64,000 bases of DNA, taken from a bacterium (GTDB taxonomy: Bacteria; Desulfobacterota; Binatia; DP-6). The notes under the pieces are model-generated. The model did no database searches, had not been told where the DNA came from, and worked only from the letters and a program-made list of their open reading frames with translations. Where the stretch lies: the NCBI GenBank assembly GCA_026129405.1, contig JAHCID010000001.1, positions 1,767,237 to 1,831,236 of the forward strand. The letters are read 5' to 3'. Shown piece by piece: positions 45,430 through 54,716 of this stretch; within the stretch, counting starts at the first letter, position 1, and each line of letters begins with the position of its first letter. A program made the position numbers and the translations under genes.

Positions 45430-46897
45430 GCACCACGCCCACGACGTCCATCACGATCCCGCGGCGCATCATGTCGCGCAGCGGGATACGGCCGGACGCG
45501 TAGACGATGGCGTTGCACGGCGTCGACACGGGCAGCATGAAGCCGAGCGACGACCCCAGCGACGCGCCCAATACGGGCAGCACGGGATCCGTCCCCGCCG
45601 CCTCGGCCAGCGCGATGGCGATCGGCACGATCATGTTCGCCGCCGCGGTGTTGCTCGTCGTCTCCGACAGCACGGTGGCCATCGCCGTGGAGAACGCGAG
45701 CAGCCCGAGCTCGCCGTGCACGCCGAGGAGCCCGACGAGGGCGCGTCCCATCGCCTCGGCGAGGCCGGTCTGGAACGCCATCGTGCCGAGCGCCAGCCCG
45801 CCGCCGTAGAGGAACACGATCCACCAATCGATGCGGACGGCCTCCTCCCACGGCAGCGTGAACTCGAGCCGGCGCACGTCGACGGGGAGGACGAAGAGCA
45901 GCGAAGCGCCGATCAGCGCCGCCACCGGCTCGGGCACGTAGGTCGTGAACGCCTTGTAGAGCGGGTCCTGCGTGCCCCAGGCGAGGGCCATGAAGCCGGG
46001 CGCGACCCAGAGGAGCACGGTCACGGCGAAGGCGATCAGCGCGTTCACCTGCCCGAGCGTCCACGGCCCGAGCGCCCGCCGCTCCGCGGCGATGGCGTGC
46101 GCGAGCGCCTCGACGCGGCCGCCCGCCGGCGCCGTGCGACCGAGGAGCAGCACGCAGGCGACGGCCAGCACCGCGCTCACCGGCACGCCGAGCGCCATCC
46201 AGGAGAAGAACGGCAGGTCGTAGGCGATCTCGTTGCGCAGGAAGCCGAGCCCGATCATGTTCGGCGGCGTGCCGACCGGCGTGGCCAGGCCGCCGATCGC
46301 GACCGCGAACGACGCGCCGAGCAGCAGCGCGCTGGCGTAGCGCGGGCCGGTCGCGCCGCGCGACTCCAGCACGGTGAGCAGCGACAGCCCGATCGGGTAG
46401 AGCATCGCCACCGTCGCCGTGTTGCTGATCCACATCGAGATCAGGACGCCGGTGGCCACGTAGGCCGCGAGCACGCGGCGCGGGCGGGCCTCGACGAAGG
46501 GCAGGGCGAGGATGCCGTAGGCGAAGCGCCGATCGAGCCCGTGGAAGAAGATGGCGCGCGCGGTGATGAACGTGCCGACGAAGACGAAGACGAGCGGGTC
46601 GGCGAACGCCGCGAAGGCCTCCTTCGCCGGCGCCACGCCGAGCGCCACCGCCGCGGCGACGCCGAGGAGCGCCGTCACCACCATCGGGATGGCCTCGGTG
46701 ACCCACAGCACGACGACCGTACCGAGGATCGCGGCGAGGCGATGCGCCGGCGCAGATAGCTCGAGCGGCGCGAGCCACAGCCCCGCGAAGACGAGCGGCG
46801 CGAGCGCGAGCCCGATCGCGCGCCGCAGGCGGTCGTCGCCGCCGCCGGCGTCGAGCGCGTCGACGGAGAGCGCCGCGTCGCTCAGCGGACCACCCAT
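45377..46897 (-). CDS. DASS-family (SLC13-type) anion/dicarboxylate:sodium symporter
   Basis: A 506-residue membrane protein with about 11-13 helices and the two-fold repeat of the divalent anion:Na+ symporter family. The two SNT-type substrate motifs are present as MWISNTATVAM (about residue 150) and SETTSNTAAANM (about 400). The re-entrant loops are GGLATPVGTPPNMIG and SSLGFMLPVSTPCNAIVYASG. Such transporters import C4-dicarboxylates, citrate or sulphate with sodium. The first 16 bases overlap the end of the macroglobulin gene, so it is probably translated from the same transcript. It is an unusual insertion between macroglobulin and pbpC. The substrate is not predictable. Confidence 0.9.
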   Translation of the reverse strand: MGGPLSDAALSVDALDAGGGDDRLRRAIGLALAPLVFAGLWLAPLELSAPAHRLAAILGTVVVLWVTEAIPMVVTALLGVAAAVALGVAPAKEAFAAFADPLVFVFVGTFITARAIFFHGLDRRFAYGILALPFVEARPRRVLAAYVATGVLISMWISNTATVAMLYPIGLSLLTVLESRGATGPRYASALLLGASFAVAIGGLATPVGTPPNMIGLGFLRNEIAYDLPFFSWMALGVPVSAVLAVACVLLLGRTAPAGGRVEALAHAIAAERRALGPWTLGQVNALIAFAVTVLLWVAPGFMALAWGTQDPLYKAFTTYVPEPVAALIGASLLFVLPVDVRRLEFTLPWEEAVRIDWWIVFLYGGGLALGTMAFQTGLAEAMGRALVGLLGVHGELGLLAFSTAMATVLSETTSNTAAANMIVPIAIALAEAAGTDPVLPVLGASLGSSLGFMLPVSTPCNAIVYASGRIPLRDMMRRGIVMDVVGVVLIVATLAVLGPLVLEPR

Positions 46898-49800
46898 GGC
46901 GGGTTCGGGATCTCGCCGAACAGCTCCGGCGCGTACATCGCCTCGGCACGCGTCGGCGGCAGCTGGAACGTGCCCGGCTGGCCGAGCCGCACGACGTACT
47001 CGACCACCGTCCTGCCCTTCGGCAGCCACGCCCAGTACCCGCGCCAGCCGGCGAACCCTCGCTCGACGAACGTCGGCTCCTCCGCGTTCACGTCGGCGCC
47101 CTGGGCGGCGAGCATCGCCGAGTCGCCGCCGAGCCCGGTGCCGACGTGCGACGCGCCCGCCGGGATGGGATCGTCGACCACGACCCAGCCCATGTCGCCC
47201 TGGGCGTCGAGCTCGAGCCGTACGCGGGCGACGTCGCCGGTGTGCCAGGTGCCGGCCTCGGCGACCTCGACGGCGCTCACCGACTTGGTGATGCGATAGC
47301 CGCTCGCGAGCGGCTCGCGCAGCGGGATGGCGGCCTTCGACTGCACCGTCACCCACGGCGCGCCCGTCCCGTGCTGTGCGACCGAGAGCGTGCTCGGCGC
47401 GTCCGGCCAGGGGAAGGCGAGCGTCCCGCCCGCCGGGCTCGCGGTCCACGCCAGCTCCTCCGACGCGGTGCCGAGCGTCGCGGCGGTGGTGCCGCCGACC
47501 GGCGTGCGCTCGTAGGCGGCCGCGAACCGCCGCACCGCCACGCTGCCCCAGGCGTTCGCCGTCGTCGTCGCCCAGGCGCCGCGCTGCTGCATGGCGAGCA
47601 GCCCGCGCACGACGCGCGGCGTGTCCTCGCGCCAGAGGTCGCCCTCGACGAGGAGCAGCAGCAGGCGGCCGCCGTTCGCCTCGGGCCCGGTCATGAGCCA
47701 CCAGAGCGCGTCGTCGCCGCCGGTCGAGAAGCGCAGCGTGGTACCGGAGAGGTCGAGGCGCGCGCGTACGGCGTTCTCGACGGCGGCGAGACGCTTGGCA
47801 CGGTCGGGGACGCCGTCGACGCGGCGGAGGATGCTCCACCAGTCGAGCGCCGCCGAGGTCGGCCACAGCTCGGGCTCGACGACGATGCCGTCGAGCTGCT
47901 CCGGCTCCGCCTTGCCGTAGCGCGCCAGCGCTTCGACGGCCGCGAGCTTGCGCAGCACCAGGTCGGCCATGCGCGACGGCCGTTGGAGGGTGCCGCGCAC
48001 GAAGCCGCGCAGGCCCTCGAGCGCGGCGTCGCGCACGCCGTCGGGCAGCGGGCGGCCGGCGGCGTCGGCGATCGCCAGCACGTACGCCGTCAGGACCTCG
48101 CTGCCCTGATCCATGTTCGGGAAGTACTTGAGCAGGCCGTCGCCGTCCTGGTGCGCCGGCATCGTCGCCGTCACCTGCGCCCAGACCTGGTCGTCGCCCA
48201 GGCCGATGGCGCGCGATACGCGTTGCTCGAGGCAGCCGTAGGGGTAGGCGCGCAGCCACGCCTCGGCGCCGTCCAGCCCGGCGACGAGCGAGGGCGCGAG
48301 CACGACGTCGATGCCGCCGCGTCCCGGGATCGCGTCGGCGGGGCGGGCGAGGGGCAGCGGCGGCGCGCCCGGGGTCCACTGGAAGAGCGTCGCCTGGAGC
48401 ACGCGCACCGGCACGGCCGGGCGGACGTCCTGGCCGACCTTCACGCGGTCGGAGGCCCCGTCCCCCTCGCGCACGCCGACCGTCCACTCCAGGCGCGCGA
48501 CGTCGGACGGCACGGTGAAGTCCCACGCCACGAGCTTCGCCTCGCCCGCGGCGAGCGGCACCGTCTGCTCCGGCAGCGTCGCGCCGAGTCCCTCGACCGT
48601 GGCCGCCACCACGGCGGTGATCGGGCGCTCGGTGGTGTTGCGCACGGTGAACTCGGCCCGGGTCGCGTCGCCCTCGCGCACGAGCGGCGCGAGGCCGGGC
48701 ACCACCATCAGGTCCTGCGTCGTGCGGATCGTCGTGACGCCGGTGCCGAAGCGGCCGAGGCCCGCGGTCGCCACGGCGACGATGCGGAAGGCCGTGAGCG
48801 AGTCGTTGATCGGCACCTCGACCGTCGCCCGGCCGTCGGCGTCGAGCGGCACGCGCGCCGCCCAGAGGAGCAGGGTGTCGAACAGCTCGCGCGTCGACTG
48901 GCGCCCGCCGCCGCCACCGCCGGCGACGGCCTTCTTGCCGTAGTGGCGCTTGCCGATCACCTGCATCTGCGCCGTCGCGGTGCGCACGGCGTAGCCGCGC
49001 CGGGCCATCATCGCGTCGAGCACCTTCCAGGTGGGATTCGGCGCCAGCGCGAGCAGGCCCTCGTCGACGGCGGCGATCGCGACCTCGGCGTCGGGGCCCG
49101 GCGCGGTGCCGTCGGCATTGCGCACCGCCACCGCGACCTTCGCCGTGTCGCGCACGCGGTAGACGGGACGGTCGCTGGCGACGGCGACGTCGAGCGTGTG
49201 CGTCTTCCAGCCGACGTCGATGCCGGTGATGCCGAGCTTGAAGGCCGGCCGGCCGAGGTCGACCATCGCCGTCGGCTGCACGTCGCCGACGCGGCCGCGC
49301 ACGACCAGCACCGACACGAACACGTTCGGCGCGTGCGCCCCCGTGATCGGCACCTCGACGACGGGCTTCTCGGCCGTGATCGGCACGACCCACGTGTCGC
49401 CGACGCCCTCGCGCTCGACGGTGACCAGCGCCGTCGCCTTCTGGAACGGCATGCGCACCTGGAAGCGCGCGGTCTCGCCCGGCTCCCACTTGCGCCGCTC
49501 GGGCACGACGTCGATGCGGTCGGCGTCGCCGGGCTCGAACCAGTGCGGGCGCTCGGCGGAGACGTAGACGTAGGTGTACGTCGACACCGTGTGCCCGTCC
49601 GGATCGGTGACGCTGGCCTCGACGATGGCGGTGCCCTTCACGTCGGGCCGGCCGCTGCACTCGGCGCGGCCCTGCGCGTCGGTGGGCGCTTCGCAGAGCG
49701 GCCCGACGTGCCTCACCTCGCTCACGTTCTCGTAGGCGTAGAAGCCGCCCACGACGCGCTTGCGGGTCGTGAACGTGGTGCGGTCGAAGACCGTGAAGAC

Positions 49801-52542
49801 GACCTTTGCCCCGGCGACCGGCTTCTTCTCGACGTCGAGCACGAGGCTCTTCACGTGCAGATCGCCCTCGGAGAGGATCCAGCGCTCGGCGGCGATGCCC
49901 GGGATCCAGTCGCCCGGCCACAGCGGCACGGAGCGCGAGACGGTGTGCGCGACGCCGCTCGGATCGCGGTACTCGAGCTCGACGGTGAGCTCGCGCGGCG
50001 TCGGCGCCGGCCGGCCGAGGCGCAGGCGGGCACGCGTCGTACCGGTGCCGTCGAGGACGAGGTCCTGGCGCGGCAGCTGGCGCAGGCCGTCGTGGGCGGG
50101 GGCGCCGTCCTCCTCGTTGGCGATGCCGGTGCCGCTGCGCTCGATGCCGGTGCGCACCGTGCCCTCGGCGAAGCGGTAGTCGCCGGCGTCGGCGGGCGGC
50201 TCGAAGCCCGCCGGCCGCTCCTCGGCGCGCACGCGCACCGGCACCTTGCCCGCGGCGCCGCCGGCGAGCCAGCGCACCGCGACCTCGGCCGACACCTTCT
50301 TCGGCGCCACCAGCGGGACGGCGGGCAGCTGCAGCGTCGCCTGCATGAGCGGGACGCGGAACTCCTCGACCCGGAACGAGGCGCCCTCGAGCTCGCGCGC
50401 GGTCCACGGCTCGCCCGGCTTCGCGCGCGTCACGAGGGAGACGGCGTAGCTGCCGAGCTTGGCGGTCTTCGGGATCGTCCAGGTGGATTCGGCGGCGCCG
50501 CGCTCGTTCCAGGCGAGCGACTGCTCCCAGGTCTCCATGGTGCCGGTGTTGCGGATGCGCAGCGTGATCGGCCGGTCGGCCGCGGCGACGGCCCCGAAGC
50601 CGGCGAGCGTGCGCTCGCGCAGCAGGTGCTTCATGTGCACCGTCTCGCCGGCGCGGAAGAGCGCGCGGTCGAGGATGGTGTGGACGAGCGCGGGCCCGGT
50701 CCACGGCTCCGATGGCAGGTCGAAGCGGTACGGCTCGATGCCCTCGTCCCACGACGAGTGCACGAAGGTCATGTCGTCGTCGGTGCGGGCGACCACGAAG
50801 AGGCCGCCGCCGAGGTCGTCGATGGCGCGGATCTGCGACCAATCGAAGAACTCCTCGGGCACCTGGAACCGCTCCTCGTGGCAGCTGGGGACCTCGGGCC
50901 ACTGCGGCAGGGGGACGTCGGCGACGCCGCGCGCATCGGTCGTGCCGCGCGCGAGCGTGTTGCCGTGGCAGTCGTGCACCGTGACGCGCGCGTTCTCGAC
51001 CGGCGTCGCGCTCTCGAGCGTCGTCACCCAGACCAGCGAGCGCTCGCGGCCCCACTTGAGGTGGGCGGAGAGGTTCGTCACCAGCGCTGCGGTGGGGACG
51101 AAGAACGGCACGTCGCGCCCGAGGAGCGAGGCGCCGAGGCGGCGGCTCTGGAGCTCCACGACCCACAGCCCCGGCGACGCGAGCGGGATGCCGATCACCT
51201 CGAAGGCCTGGTCGCCGTGCACGCGCGGCAGCTTGAACGCGTCGAGCCCGGGCGGCGGCGTCTTGCCGAAGACGGACGCGTCGCGCGGCGCCACGGCGAC
51301 GCGGCGCAGCCAGTGGATCATGGCGGCGGGGTCCTCGGCCGGGATCTTCGCCACGTTGCCGCGCACGCGCAGCGATTGGCCGCCGGCGCCGGGCTCGAGG
51401 TCGCGCACGGTGACGGGCAGCGTCGGATCGCCCTTCCATTCGAGGATGCCGAAGCGCGACGAGAACTTCGCCAGGGGCGGGTAGGGATCGGTCTTCACCG
51501 TCAGCGGGAAGCTGTCGGCATTGACGAGCGCGCGTCCGGCGTCGTCGCGCACGTCGGCAGGCAGCTCGACCCGGAACGTGGCCGCGGCGGGGAAGGGACC
51601 GGCGAAGGTGACGCCCGTCGTGGTCGCGGCGTCGTCGTCGCGCGCTTCGGGGGCGATGCGCGCGCCGTCGGGGCCGATCAGGGCGATCTGCGCGGCCATC
51701 GCCCGTGCGACCGGCGCGGAGAAGCGCAGCTCCATCGGCAGCAGCGGCACGCAGCCGCGATCGGCGTTCTCGCGCGCGCAGCGGAACTCGGCGGTGAAGC
51801 GCGGGCGGACCTTCCAGGAATAGGTCTGCGGCGACGTCGTCGGGACGCCGTCGGTGGTGCGCACGCCGGCGTCCCAGTGCAGCTCGACGCGGGCGTCGTT
51901 GGGGAAGCGCTGCGGCGACGCGACGACGACCGTCGGCCCGTCTTTCTGCCATTCCCACAGCGCGGCGAGGATGGCGTCGCGCTCGCTCGCGTCGACCACC
52001 TTCGCCGGCACCCGCTCGGGCAGGCCCTCGATCGCGAAGGACACGTGCTCGGGCACCGAGGCGGGATCGACGGCGGCGTCGAGCAGCAGCACGAAGGCCT
52101 GATCCTCGACGATGGTGTCGCCGTCGTCGGGCGTGGCGCGCCGGACGGCCGGGCCGCCGGTGTCGAAGCCGAAGGTCGCCTCGCCGCCGACGGGGTCGCC
52201 GGCGAGCGTCGCGAGGTCGTCGCGGCGCGTGAACGTGCAGCGCAGGCCGGCCGGCACGTCGCGCTCGAAGTCGTAGACCCAGGTGCGCGGATCGATCCAG
52301 CGGCCGCTGCCCGCCTCGGGGCAGTCGACGGTGAAGGGCGGCGCCGCCGCGCGCGGGTCGCCGAAGGGGACCATCGGCGCCGAGAAGCGCGCCGTCACCT
52401 GGCGCGGCGTCTTCACCGTGCCCTGCGGGACGAACTGGACGACCGTCGCCTCCGCGGCCAGCGCCGCGGCGGCGCCGGCGAGCCAGACGATGCCCACCAC
52501 GAGCCGCCCCCCGAGCCCCGCATCGCACGCCCCGCGTCGCAT
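46882..52542 (-). CDS. Alpha-2-macroglobulin family protein (bacterial, thioester-containing)
   Basis: An 1,886-residue exported protein from the ATG at 52542; signal peptide about residues 1-31 (RLVVGIVWLAGAAAALAAE), without a lipobox Cys. It has the bacterial A2M plan: N-terminal MG-type beta domains, the family segment LDRALFRAGETVHMKHLLRE near residue 624, a bait-region-like Gly-rich stretch (AVAGGGGGGRQSTRELFD near 1210) and the intact thioester motif YPYGCLEQRVSRAI near 1434 in the helical thioester domain. Bacterial A2Ms trap and cross-link proteases, and are thought to guard the periplasm together with PBP1C after envelope damage. The YfhM-type is a lipoprotein; this one is not. It overlaps the DASS gene by 16 bases. 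Confidence 0.93.
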   Translation of the reverse strand: MRRGACDAGLGGRLVVGIVWLAGAAAALAAEATVVQFVPQGTVKTPRQVTARFSAPMVPFGDPRAAAPPFTVDCPEAGSGRWIDPRTWVYDFERDVPAGLRCTFTRRDDLATLAGDPVGGEATFGFDTGGPAVRRATPDDGDTIVEDQAFVLLLDAAVDPASVPEHVSFAIEGLPERVPAKVVDASERDAILAALWEWQKDGPTVVVASPQRFPNDARVELHWDAGVRTTDGVPTTSPQTYSWKVRPRFTAEFRCARENADRGCVPLLPMELRFSAPVARAMAAQIALIGPDGARIAPEARDDDAATTTGVTFAGPFPAAATFRVELPADVRDDAGRALVNADSFPLTVKTDPYPPLAKFSSRFGILEWKGDPTLPVTVRDLEPGAGGQSLRVRGNVAKIPAEDPAAMIHWLRRVAVAPRDASVFGKTPPPGLDAFKLPRVHGDQAFEVIGIPLASPGLWVVELQSRRLGASLLGRDVPFFVPTAALVTNLSAHLKWGRERSLVWVTTLESATPVENARVTVHDCHGNTLARGTTDARGVADVPLPQWPEVPSCHEERFQVPEEFFDWSQIRAIDDLGGGLFVVARTDDDMTFVHSSWDEGIEPYRFDLPSEPWTGPALVHTILDRALFRAGETVHMKHLLRERTLAGFGAVAAADRPITLRIRNTGTMETWEQSLAWNERGAAESTWTIPKTAKLGSYAVSLVTRAKPGEPWTARELEGASFRVEEFRVPLMQATLQLPAVPLVAPKKVSAEVAVRWLAGGAAGKVPVRVRAEERPAGFEPPADAGDYRFAEGTVRTGIERSGTGIANEEDGAPAHDGLRQLPRQDLVLDGTGTTRARLRLGRPAPTPRELTVELEYRDPSGVAHTVSRSVPLWPGDWIPGIAAERWILSEGDLHVKSLVLDVEKKPVAGAKVVFTVFDRTTFTTRKRVVGGFYAYENVSEVRHVGPLCEAPTDAQGRAECSGRPDVKGTAIVEASVTDPDGHTVSTYTYVYVSAERPHWFEPGDADRIDVVPERRKWEPGETARFQVRMPFQKATALVTVEREGVGDTWVVPITAEKPVVEVPITGAHAPNVFVSVLVVRGRVGDVQPTAMVDLGRPAFKLGITGIDVGWKTHTLDVAVASDRPVYRVRDTAKVAVAVRNADGTAPGPDAEVAIAAVDEGLLALAPNPTWKVLDAMMARRGYAVRTATAQMQVIGKRHYGKKAVAGGGGGGRQSTRELFDTLLLWAARVPLDADGRATVEVPINDSLTAFRIVAVATAGLGRFGTGVTTIRTTQDLMVVPGLAPLVREGDATRAEFTVRNTTERPITAVVAATVEGLGATLPEQTVPLAAGEAKLVAWDFTVPSDVARLEWTVGVREGDGASDRVKVGQDVRPAVPVRVLQATLFQWTPGAPPLPLARPADAIPGRGGIDVVLAPSLVAGLDGAEAWLRAYPYGCLEQRVSRAIGLGDDQVWAQVTATMPAHQDGDGLLKYFPNMDQGSEVLTAYVLAIADAAGRPLPDGVRDAALEGLRGFVRGTLQRPSRMADLVLRKLAAVEALARYGKAEPEQLDGIVVEPELWPTSAALDWWSILRRVDGVPDRAKRLAAVENAVRARLDLSGTTLRFSTGGDDALWWLMTGPEANGGRLLLLLVEGDLWREDTPRVVRGLLAMQQRGAWATTTANAWGSVAVRRFAAAYERTPVGGTTAATLGTASEELAWTASPAGGTLAFPWPDAPSTLSVAQHGTGAPWVTVQSKAAIPLREPLASGYRITKSVSAVEVAEAGTWHTGDVARVRLELDAQGDMGWVVVDDPIPAGASHVGTGLGGDSAMLAAQGADVNAEEPTFVERGFAGWRGYWAWLPKGRTVVEYVVRLGQPGTFQLPPTRAEAMYAPELFGEIPNPPWVVR

Positions 52543-52594
52543 GGTGGGCCCCTGCTTGCGCGTCGGGACCCGCGGGGTCAAGGGCAACGCAGGC

Positions 52595-54250
52595 TCAGCC
52601 GCGTGCGCGCACGACGTGCTCGAGCGCGCGGGCGCGCGACAACGTCGGCGTCGTCGTGCGACGCTCCGCGAGCGCGGCGGCGAAGCTCGGGGCCGGGTCC
52701 GCCGAGCCGGGGATCAGCACCGCCATCGGCGTGTTCTCGGGCGCCGCGAGCTGCGCGACGAGCCCGCACGCGCCGCGCGGCGGCAGCGCGAGGTCGACGA
52801 CGAGGAAGTGCGGATGGACGATCTCGACGAGGTCGGCCGCCTGCTTCGCGTCCCAGCCGATCGAAACCGACATGCCGGCGCGGGTGAGCGCCTGGCGCAG
52901 GCTGATGAGGGCGTTCGCGTCGGTTCCCGCGGCGAGCACGCGGCCGCCGCGAGCCGCGACGGGCGCGAGCAACGCGAGCAGCGCGTCGGGGTCCGGCGGG
53001 CGCGCGGCGGGCTCGACGCGGCCGAGCAGGAGCACGTCGTCGCTGCCCGGCTCCACGAGACAGCCCAGCATCGGTGCCGACACGCCGGCGGCGCGCAGCG
53101 CGGCCATCGCGGCGAGCGTGCCGGGTCCGCACAGGTTCACGAGGATGCGTCCGGGGGCCGCGGCCGCGACGCGGGCGGCGATGTCGCCGCCCGCCGCGAG
53201 CGCGACGACGCCGTCGTCGGCGGGCCACACCGCCGGGTCGGCGTCGAGCAGCACGATCGGGCCGTCGGGCGCCGCCTCGCGGCGCACGGCCGGCGCGGCG
53301 TCCGGCGCGGCGTCTGGGGGCACCGACGGCGTGCGCAGGCGCTCGATCTCCGCCCGTGCCGCGGCTTCGCCGGCGGTGAGGCGTGCGATCTCGGCGGCGA
53401 CCCGGCGGGTCTCGTCGTCGTGCGCGAGGATCTGCCGCTGCGCCTCCGAGAGGGCGCCGCGCAGGGCCTCCGCCTCGGCGACGGCGTGGGCGCGGGCCTG
53501 CTCGGCCGTTTCGGTGAGCGAGCGGGCGTGCTCCAGCGTCGCGTCGCGATCGGCGCCGGCGCGCTCGAGTGCGCCGGCGAGCTCGTCGCGCGCGCGCCAC
53601 TGCGCCGCGACCGTCTCCTCGAGCTCGGCGGCGAGGCGATCGCGCTCGCTCTCGAGTGCGCTCGCGCGCTCGCGGGCCTGCACGGCCGTGTCCTCCGCGG
53701 CGGCGACCTGCGCGCTCCACCGCGTCTCGGCGGCGACGATCTCGGCACGGGCGGCGTCGGCGCTGCGCTCGAGCTCCTCGCGCAGCGTGCGCAGCGCGGC
53801 CATCTCGGCGTCGCGGTCGGCGTGCCCGGCCCGCGCCGCCGTCAGCTCGGCGTCGAGCGCGGCCTGCGCGGCCGTGGCGGCGTCGTGCGCCATCCGCAGG
53901 CGAGCCGTCTCGTCGGTGAGGCGCACGATCTGGTCGCGCGCGAGGCGCGCCTCGCTCTGTGCCTCGCCGAGCTGCGTGCGGACCTGCGCCAGCTCGCCGG
54001 CCGCCGCCGCTCGCGCGGTCTCGGCGCGCCGGCCGAGGTCGGCCGTCTGTCGCAGCAAGCGCTCGCGGTCCGCGGCACCCTGCTCGTCGAGCACGGCGAC
54101 CGCCTCCATGTGGAGGATGATGGCCTGCGCCTCGGCGAGCGATTCGCGCAGGGCCTCGAGCTCCGTCGTGGCCAGCACGCGCGCGGCTTCGGTGGCCGAC
54201 AGCTGCGCGCGGACCACCCCGAGCTCGTCCTCGTGCCCCGCCCGCGTCAC
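52595..54250 (-). CDS. C-terminal part of a GAF/coiled-coil/pseudo-receiver protein (gene broken by frameshifts)
   Basis: A 551-residue stretch in one frame. Residues 1-340 are an almost uninterrupted alpha-helical coiled coil rich in Ala, Glu and Arg (SATEAARVLATTELEALRESLAEAQ and similar). Residues about 430-545 look like a receiver-type alpha/beta domain: RVLAAGTDANALISLRQALTRAGMSVSIGWDAKQAADLVEIVHPHFLVVDLALPPRGACGL and AVLIPGSADPAPS, though the acidic triad of real receivers is poorly kept. A middle part (VLLDADPAVWPADDGVVALAAGGDIAARVAAAAPGRILVNLCGPG) resembles a second, degenerate copy. Helical sequence continues in this frame up to about 54370, beyond the GTG at 54250, so it is not a true start. 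It joins the N-terminal part at 54717-55637. Confidence 0.7.
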   Translation of the reverse strand: MTRAGHEDELGVVRAQLSATEAARVLATTELEALRESLAEAQAIILHMEAVAVLDEQGAADRERLLRQTADLGRRAETARAAAAGELAQVRTQLGEAQSEARLARDQIVRLTDETARLRMAHDAATAAQAALDAELTAARAGHADRDAEMAALRTLREELERSADAARAEIVAAETRWSAQVAAAEDTAVQARERASALESERDRLAAELEETVAAQWRARDELAGALERAGADRDATLEHARSLTETAEQARAHAVAEAEALRGALSEAQRQILAHDDETRRVAAEIARLTAGEAAARAEIERLRTPSVPPDAAPDAAPAVRREAAPDGPIVLLDADPAVWPADDGVVALAAGGDIAARVAAAAPGRILVNLCGPGTLAAMAALRAAGVSAPMLGCLVEPGSDDVLLLGRVEPAARPPDPDALLALLAPVAARGGRVLAAGTDANALISLRQALTRAGMSVSIGWDAKQAADLVEIVHPHFLVVDLALPPRGACGLVAQLAAPENTPMAVLIPGSADPAPSFAAALAERRTTTPTLSRARALEHVVRARG

Positions 54251-54716
54251 CGCGAGCGTATCCTCGAGGCGCGCCGCGCGCGCCTGGGCGGCAGCCAGCC
54301 CCGCGGCCTGCCGCTCGTGCTGGTCCTCGAGCGCGCGGCCGCGGGTGCGGGCCTCGGCGAGGGCCGCCTCCGCGTCGGCAGGGCGGCGTGCGCCGTGTGC
54401 CCGCCTCGTCGCGCCAGCGCGCGATCAAACCGCCGCGCTCCTCGCGCAGGCTCTCGGCGACGGCCGCGAGCGCCTCGGCGCGCTCGGTCGCGGCCGCTGC
54501 CCGCGCCCGCAGCTCGTCGGCGGCACGCTGCACTGCTCGCGCGCGACGCAGGCGCCGTGCTCGGCGCCGGCGGGGCGCTCCGCTTCCGCAGTCGCGCGGC
54601 GCACCTCGTCGCGCAGGGCGAGGATCGTCGTGTCGGCGGTCGCGAGGCGCGGTGCGAGGCGCCCTCGGCGTCGGCGACGGCGGCAGCCCCGCTGCGCCTC
54701 GGCGGCGGCGGTGATC

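Noticed and set aside
47146-52887. Very long plus-strand frame (over 1,900 codons) opposite the macroglobulin gene
   Set aside because: It reads as Arg/Ala/Val/Asp-rich noise typical of antisense frames in GC-rich genes; the minus-strand frame carries the thioester motif and signal peptide.
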